This document shows positions 59,090 to 64,000 of a stretch of 64,000 nt of DNA, in pieces. Source of the DNA: Bacteroidia bacterium (lineage in GTDB: Bacteria > Bacteroidota > Bacteroidia > J057); contig JAUIKF010000001.1 in NCBI GenBank assembly GCA_030430575.1, forward strand, positions 62,001 to 126,000. Direction: 5' to 3'. The stretch's first letter is position 1. Each line of letters begins with the position of its first letter. The position numbers were made by a program, and so were the translations under genes. The notes under the pieces are model-generated. The model ran no database searches. It was not told where the DNA came from and saw nothing but the letters and a program-made list of their open reading frames with translations.

Positions 59090-59554
59090 CTACAAATACT
59101 TTTTTACTAAATCGACAGATTCTTGATTATCTACAGCGAGTTGTCTCCCGAATTGCTTAAATCCATATTTTTTACAATAATGGTTAATAAGCTTGGTTTT
59201 TGGGATAAGAGAAACAAAACCTCCATAGGCCTTTTCAATTGACATAGCACAAGCAAATGCAATGAGGCAGCCTGCTATCCAGTCATATTTCTTCTCCTTT
59301 CCTACATTTTCAAAAGAGACTTCTATCAAATTAATGTGAATTCTTAGTTCGGCTGGGATATCAATGAGTGATATTAATCCAAGGATAGTATCCTCATTGT
59401 CAACCAAGTAAATTTTATATATATCGTTTTCCTTTTCAAGTTTCCAGTTAAACTTAAACTGCTTGCTGCTTTTTATGATCTTTTCATCGCCACCAGCAAT
59501 TTGCGATATTTCAGCTTCCTCTAGTTTTTCAGGCCTAATACGCTTTATTTTCAT
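59090..59554 (-). CDS. Candidate toxin: small GNAT-like acetyltransferase
   Basis: 154 residues. The C-terminal half fits a GNAT fold: beta4 HINLIEVSFENVG (about 73-85), a helix KKYDWIAGCLIAFACAMSIEKAYGG (about 88-112), FVSLIPKTKLINHYCKKYGFKQFG (about 113-136). The usual acetyl-CoA loop Q/R-x2-G-x-G/A is not obvious after beta4 (GKEKKYDWIAG instead), so the cofactor site may be degenerate or variant. Many type II toxins (AtaT, TacT, ItaT) are small GNATs that acetylate aminoacyl-tRNA. It is cotranscribed with a helix-turn-helix protein with a 1-nt gap. A TATTTTTG promoter box lies about 24 nt upstream. An ordinary metabolic acetyltransferase remains possible. Confidence 0.65.
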   Translation of the reverse strand: MKIKRIRPEKLEEAEISQIAGGDEKIIKSSKQFKFNWKLEKENDIYKIYLVDNEDTILGLISLIDIPAELRIHINLIEVSFENVGKEKKYDWIAGCLIAFACAMSIEKAYGGFVSLIPKTKLINHYCKKYGFKQFGRQLAVDNQESVDLVKKYL

Positions 59555-59577
59555 CGGGCTTATTTTTTACTAAAATA

Positions 59578-59585
59578 CAAAAATA
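59578..59585 (-). promoter_or_regulatory. Candidate -7 promoter box of the GNAT/HTH operon
   Basis: TATTTTTG on the minus strand (59585-59578) exactly matches TAnnTTTG, 24 nt upstream of the GNAT ATG. No well-spaced -33 TTG is clear (candidates are 12 or 25 nt away). Confidence 0.4.
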
Positions 59586-59651
59586 AATTTATGAATTCAA
59601 TAAATACCCTCAAGGAAAATGAACAAATTTCACTCTCCCCCAATCGTCTTA

Positions 59652-59703
59652 GCGGAAAATTTTGTAGGGACAGGACATGTCCTGTCCCTACAAAATTTTC
59701 CGC
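59652..59703. repeat. Perfect 52-nt palindrome, second copy of the GTAG...CTAC core
   Basis: Two 26-nt arms pair perfectly with no loop. The arm reads GCGGAAAATTTT then GTAGGGACAGGACA. The 28-bp core matches that at 804-855 except for three positions, each with the compensating change in the other arm. The outer parts differ. It lies between the BamE-like gene and the GNAT/HTH operon. Confidence 0.9.
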
Positions 59704-59774
59704 GATCTCCTGACAAAAAACGTTAAAAACGATTTGAAGTGGGGGAAAATGAGGGAGAATAGTTAAACCGGCTA

Positions 59775-60140
59775 TTAATCCAGATAAAAATACCCAATAA
59801 CCTCTTTCACGATTCCCTCTGACAAATAGACTTGCCTCAGTCTATAATGAGTAGAAGATGGGGAATTCGTATACTGAAACCCTACATAGCCTTCTTTGGG
59901 CTGCCATCTGACAAGCGGCTCTCCCAAAATGCTGATTACTTCTTTTTCAGTCATTCCTTCTTTTATCCACAAAAACCGCTTGTGCGAATATCCTGGTGCA
60001 TATTCTGTATCTTCAGAGGGCACGAGACATTCCCAAATCATCCCAGAATAGCCTTCTATTCGGAGATTTGGGGAGGTGTATTTTAACAACCATAGGGAAA
60101 AGATAATGCTTCCGATTAGTGCTAGGATTGTTTTAAACAT
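59775..60140 (-). CDS. Small membrane-anchored SmpA/BamE-like protein
   Basis: 121 residues. One N-terminal membrane helix or uncleaved signal (about 4-20) precedes a domain with the SmpA/OmlA-like motif IKEGMTEKEVISILGEPL (about 59-76) and strand pairs (GFQYTNSPSSTHYRLRQVYLSEGIVKEV). BamE-like folds occur in many envelope proteins; membership in the BAM complex is not implied. It starts 16 nt after the following membrane protein's stop, and the three small envelope genes here form a probable operon. Confidence 0.65.
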   Translation of the reverse strand: MFKTILALIGSIIFSLWLLKYTSPNLRIEGYSGMIWECLVPSEDTEYAPGYSHKRFLWIKEGMTEKEVISILGEPLVRWQPKEGYVGFQYTNSPSSTHYRLRQVYLSEGIVKEVIGYFYLD

Positions 60141-60156
60141 AAGGCAAGAAAATCAC

Positions 60157-60858
60157 TTATAGGGATCTTTTCAAGCCATTTCCTTTTACCCTTTCTAATG
60201 CTTGTCTAATGATCTTTTCGCAAGCTGCCATTTGCTCACTTCCATCTTTCTTTTTATCAAAAGTGAGGTAAAAAATCCTACAGACAGCTGGTTTTTGGGT
60301 GGTGTTTATTAGCAAAATATCTGAGAACTTTTTGCTCCTAGTCGTATGAGGAAGCAATGATCTAGGCGTACCATCTTCGGTGATGAATTTGGTGCGAACA
60401 AGGTCGTTTCCTAGCATTTTCGAGGAGGTATAAATAATTCCAGATTCGGGCAGGGTAACCTTTGCATTTGGAGCGAAAAAAAACCTCTTTAACCGCTTGG
60501 CTCTTGGAACCTGATAGACCAGTCCGATAGCTCCTTCAAAATCTTTTGGAACGACTACAAATACTTTCCGCGCATACCACCTATCGTAGAAGAACACAGC
60601 AGCCAACGCAACAAATCCAAGGCTATTTTTCCAAATAAATTGAGGAGAAAGAAGAAAACGATTCACGAAATACTGAATCAAGAAATCCACTCCAAACCCT
60701 AAAATACCTAAGCCCATTAGGCCAAAGAAGGCAACACCTGTCCAAGCAGCCCCTCCCCCTGTATCCTCCTTTCTTACAATAAATAAAATGATCCGAGCAG
60801 CCATAAATAGCGCCAATCCACCGCTTACAATATTCAGTAATGTTAGGCTATAGGTCAT
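60157..60858 (-). CDS. Hypothetical membrane protein
   Basis: 233 residues. Three hydrophobic helices (about 7-29, 38-62 and 76-93) are followed by a cytoplasmic or periplasmic domain of about 140 residues. This contains VVPKDFEGAIGLVYQVPRAKRLKRFFFAPNAKVTLPESGIIYTSS and a helical end rich in Lys and Glu. I do not recognise a family. It lies 8 nt after the following lipoprotein's stop. Confidence 0.65.
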   Translation of the reverse strand: MTYSLTLLNIVSGGLALFMAARIILFIVRKEDTGGGAAWTGVAFFGLMGLGILGFGVDFLIQYFVNRFLLSPQFIWKNSLGFVALAAVFFYDRWYARKVFVVVPKDFEGAIGLVYQVPRAKRLKRFFFAPNAKVTLPESGIIYTSSKMLGNDLVRTKFITEDGTPRSLLPHTTRSKKFSDILLINTTQKPAVCRIFYLTFDKKKDGSEQMAACEKIIRQALERVKGNGLKRSL

Positions 60859-60866
60859 GTTGATTG

Positions 60867-61400
60867 TTACTTCAATTTCTGAGATAATCCCCAGACCACC
60901 CAGTACTTATCCGTCATACAGAGCATGCTATCCGTTTTCAAGGTTTCGGGGTTTTCCGCGGCACATTTTTCAATTAACCGAAGATTCACCCCAAGCCTTA
61001 TTTCATCAAGCTTCTGTTTATTCACAAATTCACCGCTACAAGAAAATTGATAGCAGTCTTTGGGGGGTATTTTTTCCATAACGGCGCCATCAATTGCGCA
61101 GTGCCTAGGCTGGCCAATGTCAAATTTACTTGTATCATATATGATCGAAGTGTACGGCCCAGAGCATATCCCCGTACAGGACGACGCCACAAAGTAAACT
61201 GTGTCATTCAACCTATTCCTCAACGTCCCATCAATTTTTATCCCTTTAAATATATGTCCATCGTCATATTCTTCTTCAAAAGCTTTCGCCTCAAAATCGA
61301 TTAATATTGCACTGTTAGGAACTTCAATCCTATTGGCAAGGGGCGTACTGCACGCCATTAACCCAAAAGAAATCCCCCAAAAAATCATCCATTTTTTCAT
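60867..61400 (-). CDS. Hypothetical lipoprotein
   Basis: About 177 residues from the ATG at 61400, chosen because MKKWMIFWGISFGLMAC is a lipoprotein signal with lipobox LMAC; the frame starts seven codons earlier. A beta-rich domain with paired cysteines follows (FVASSCTGICSGPYTS, then IPPKDCYQFSCSGEF, and EKCAAEN). Function unknown. It is preceded by a leader of CATCATTCATCATT words. Confidence 0.65.
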   Translation of the reverse strand: MKKWMIFWGISFGLMACSTPLANRIEVPNSAILIDFEAKAFEEEYDDGHIFKGIKIDGTLRNRLNDTVYFVASSCTGICSGPYTSIIYDTSKFDIGQPRHCAIDGAVMEKIPPKDCYQFSCSGEFVNKQKLDEIRLGVNLRLIEKCAAENPETLKTDSMLCMTDKYWVVWGLSQKLK

Positions 61401-61417
61401 GCTCAACTCATCATTCA

Positions 61418-64000
61418 TCATTCATCATTCAAAATTACGACCCTTCCCCGCACCATCTTCCCCTCATTCAGTACCTGATAGAAATAGACGCCTTCGCTTA
61501 GCTTTTCTGCCTCCAACGTATACATGCCCTCAAAGCTCCCTTGAGCGACTTCACGGCCCGTAGCATCGTATAGCACAAACGCCCAACGACCTGGCAACTG
61601 GCTTTGGAAAGTGAGCTGCTGACCACTCCCCACAGGATTGGGGTAGACCAATACGGCCGCAGGCAACGCATGAATGACCACCCGTCGAATCTCGCTGAAC
61701 GTGCTGTTTCCAGCCAGGTCTACAGCGCGTAAGCGGTAAAATGAAACACCGCCAAGCGGCTGAAGGTCAGGTTGTTCGTAGTATTGGGAGGTTTCACTAT
61801 CGCCTTGAGATGGTTGCTGGAAAATCGGGGTAAAAAGTGCTCCATCTGCGCTGCGCTCCACCACAAAATGGGCATTGCCCTTTTCGCCTGTTGTCACCCA
61901 ACGCAAAGCGACTGTCTGGTCATGAATCACATCTGCCCGGAAAGTCATGCCATCAATCGCCAAGGGCGGCGTGCCTTGATGACTGATCACGAATTGACTA
62001 AAACTGGTGATCCCATTTCCATTGCTGAACGTGACACTCCCGTCGGAACCCGCCGTGGCAGCATCCCCATCATCTATACTACTGCCCCAGGTCGCGCCAT
62101 CGTCGTTAGTGCCTCGCTTATAAAGCTTAAGGCCACTCGGGTCTCCTGCTTCCCAACTAGCGACGCTTCCTACCTGGTCAAAGGTAATCCCCGACAGTTG
62201 AGTGAAGGTCGCATTTGCGCCGTGGTTGTTGATGACCCAGTAGCTGCGGCTGATGGAGTCAGGAGTAGGTGCCTGATCAGGTGACAGATTGATGCGTGTC
62301 ACGACCACTTCTCCGTCAGGATAAGTGCCTCCTGTAGGGAAATCGAGGCTTAGCCCCGTTTGCCCAAATGTCGTTGTGCCTCTGCTAGCCACAGTCATCC
62401 GCGAACTGACGCCGCCCCCAACTGGCGCAGTAGAGGTGGTACGGCCAGCACCTCCCACCATCGCCGCATGGCGAATACCCACTTTGTCAGCCACATCGCC
62501 TTGTAGTCGGTTAAATTGATAATAAGCGACCAAGGAAGCGTCATTTATGGGCTTTTTGGTCAAATGCTGCTGTTCGCGGATTTCCGCTTGGGTGAGCGGA
62601 CGGTCCCAAATGCAGACTTCGTCGATCTGGCCGGTGAAGTTGCGGGACGCCCAAGCGTTATAGCTACCTATATAAAATTGCAATAGATCAAGATCTACCT
62701 GTTGGGCGGAGGTAGTATGCGTCCTTCCTTCACCGTTCAGGTAAACTGATATGGCAGTGGGGGTCACCACCAAGGCAACATGAGACCATTCACCAGTGGG
62801 GAGATAAAGCCCACTGCTCCACCACCAAGCACCGCCCGGCCAGTGATAGCCCAGTTCGTTATTTGGGCGGACGTTAAAGCCTGCGGTATTGCTGCCATCG
62901 GAGCCAATGACGATGCCCGTATAGTCAGGCTGGATGCCGTTGGGCTTTACCCAGGCTGAAATAGTCAATTCATTGGTAGGCCCTAAATCAAGGGCAGGTG
63001 CTATGGCATAATCCCCTGATTGTTGCAGGTCAAGGGCTAACGCTGGAACCGTATCTGGCTCACACTCCGCAGTAATGGTCATGAAGCCAGAGATCGTTTG
63101 ACTATTGGTACCAAAAGCATCCGTTACTGTCAGACTCACGTCAAAGGTACCTGGCGTTGTATAGACTACCTTGGGATGCTGATCAGAGGAGGTTGCTGGC
63201 ATGCCACCAGGGAATTGCCATGCCCAAGTGGCACTGCTTTGATGGAGGGCAGAGTGGTCCACAAACTGTACCGTATCTCGGGTACAGAAACTTTCGAGGC
63301 GATCCGCTGCGATTTGGGCGGAGGGAGCAGCTTGCTCGTAGAATTCGGCTTCGTATACGCTCCTATTGGTTCCATTGCGGATTTTACCTTCTTTATAATA
63401 AGGGATCAATTTGGTAGAAAAAGTACTGAGGGGCAGGTTATTGTTGAATAATTGCCAATCCGAGAGGGTATCATTTCGGTAATACACCGCTTCTCTCGTC
63501 CCCAAATAAACGCCGCCCAAACTGCCCCGCTGATGCACAATATTGGTAAAGGAAAGGCCATCCAATGTGGGCGTAGAAATGCTCACCCAAGTGGTGCCTC
63601 CGTCAGTCGATTTAAAAATCTGATTTCCATTGATGCCTGGATACCCGCCATACTGCGACGTACGCGCCAGCCACAGCACATCTTCATCATAACTGCTGAC
63701 CGTCACATCATAAGGCACCCAGTCATTATTGCCCAATAAGGCAATTGGTGGTGTGATCTCCGTCCAGTTTTGCCCACCATCTCTGCTCCTCCAAACCATT
63801 TTCCTGTCCCACCAACCTGGATATTGCACCACATACAGCACTTCAGGATCACTCCAAGCCACTTCGATAGCGCCTAATTTCCCCGTACCAAAGTCTTTGA
63901 TCAAGTCATAGGCTACGCCCCCATTTTCACTGCGCCAGAGCTTGGCGTCAGTCGCTGTGTAGAGGATGTTATGGCACCTCGGATCAAAGGCGATGTCGCT
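61418..64000 (-). CDS. Large T9SS-exported surface protein with BNR, PKD and LamG modules (5' truncated by window edge)
   Basis: About 860 residues are visible, open to the window end; the first visible Met-like codon (TTG at 63904) is internal, since the frame continues upstream as SDIAFDPRCHNILYTATD. The visible part starts with BNR/Asp-box-type repeats (SRDGGQNW, STDGGTTW) as in sortilin/sialidase-like propellers. A PKD domain with WAWQFPGG, a LamG domain (LTISAWVKPNG, EVCIWDRPLTQAEIREQ, YYQFNRLQG), an FN3-like segment (VALRWVTTGEKGNAHFVVERS) and a C-terminal T9SS type A domain (VLVYPNPVGSG... to RGRVVILNDE) follow. Probably a cell-surface or secreted protein. Any enzymatic N-terminal part would lie outside the window. 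Confidence 0.88.
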   Translation of the reverse strand, partial: SDIAFDPRCHNILYTATDAKLWRSENGGVAYDLIKDFGTGKLGAIEVAWSDPEVLYVVQYPGWWDRKMVWRSRDGGQNWTEITPPIALLGNNDWVPYDVTVSSYDEDVLWLARTSQYGGYPGINGNQIFKSTDGGTTWVSISTPTLDGLSFTNIVHQRGSLGGVYLGTREAVYYRNDTLSDWQLFNNNLPLSTFSTKLIPYYKEGKIRNGTNRSVYEAEFYEQAAPSAQIAADRLESFCTRDTVQFVDHSALHQSSATWAWQFPGGMPATSSDQHPKVVYTTPGTFDVSLTVTDAFGTNSQTISGFMTITAECEPDTVPALALDLQQSGDYAIAPALDLGPTNELTISAWVKPNGIQPDYTGIVIGSDGSNTAGFNVRPNNELGYHWPGGAWWWSSGLYLPTGEWSHVALVVTPTAISVYLNGEGRTHTTSAQQVDLDLLQFYIGSYNAWASRNFTGQIDEVCIWDRPLTQAEIREQQHLTKKPINDASLVAYYQFNRLQGDVADKVGIRHAAMVGGAGRTTSTAPVGGGVSSRMTVASRGTTTFGQTGLSLDFPTGGTYPDGEVVVTRINLSPDQAPTPDSISRSYWVINNHGANATFTQLSGITFDQVGSVASWEAGDPSGLKLYKRGTNDDGATWGSSIDDGDAATAGSDGSVTFSNGNGITSFSQFVISHQGTPPLAIDGMTFRADVIHDQTVALRWVTTGEKGNAHFVVERSADGALFTPIFQQPSQGDSETSQYYEQPDLQPLGGVSFYRLRAVDLAGNSTFSEIRRVVIHALPAAVLVYPNPVGSGQQLTFQSQLPGRWAFVLYDATGREVAQGSFEGMYTLEAEKLSEGVYFYQVLNEGKMVRGRVVILNDE

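Overview
The window is chromosomal DNA from a member of the Bacteroidota, most likely the Saprospiria (Saprospiraceae/Lewinellaceae type). The evidence is several large secreted proteins with C-terminal type IX secretion (T9SS type A) sorting domains, a long YidC with a big periplasmic domain and a basic tail, surface repeats of the TCDxYTSPSGxYTW kind, a sufBCDS order typical of the phylum, two TAnnTTTG promoter elements, and the general lack of Shine-Dalgarno sequences. I see no rRNA, tRNA, CRISPR array, prophage or intact insertion sequence. Coding density is high, and both window ends cut through genes.

Layout. 1-9.4 kb: the end of an alpha-2-macroglobulin, a LamG adhesin, homoserine kinase (thrB), a secreted metallophosphatase and a secreted pullulanase. 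9.4-10.2 kb is non-coding. 10.2-18.7 kb: a Tat-exported glycosylasparaginase divergent from a one-piece propeller sensor kinase with its LuxR-type response regulator, an M23 peptidase, an ankyrin protein, a 373-bp inverted-repeat element and a dolichol-phosphate-mannose-synthase-like glycosyltransferase. 18.9-28.8 kb: two tandem DUF2330 proteins, a patatin, a tight FIST / histidine kinase / DUF983 / DUF3299-like operon, and an S9 peptidase. 28.8-35.2 kb: a beta-propeller surface protein, two small lipoproteins, yidC, and a peptidoglycan-binding/M15-like protein.

35.2-47.2 kb is the Fe-S assembly region. sufB, sufC, sufD, sufS, sufE and a DUF59 (SufT-like) gene are all on the minus strand downstream of pyrG, but a 1289-residue surface adhesin lies between sufS and sufE. 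A 25-bp palindrome sits on the probable sufB promoter, and unusual hexamer arrays lie between pyrG and sufB. 47.6-58.4 kb: a four-gene membrane operon with two PAP2 phosphatases, an exported GH2 beta-galactosidase, a protein with repeats like plant MUT9-like kinase tails, a lipoprotein, and a polyprenyl-phosphate sugar transferase. The sugar transferase's only apparent start (TTG) directly abuts nine telomere-like CCCTAAA heptamers. 58.5-64 kb: a candidate toxin-antitoxin pair (GNAT-like protein plus helix-turn-helix protein), three small envelope proteins and the 3' part of a large T9SS protein with BNR, PKD and LamG modules.

The best candidates for something not yet described are the GNAT/HTH pair, the telomere-like heptamer array feeding the sugar transferase start, and a pair of perfect palindromes (near 830 and 59,678) whose 28-bp cores differ by three fully compensated base-pair changes. 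The intergenic regions also carry many short-word runs (TTGAACC, AATGATAAAATGAGT, AAGTTC, TTCTAGG), often just upstream of start codons.
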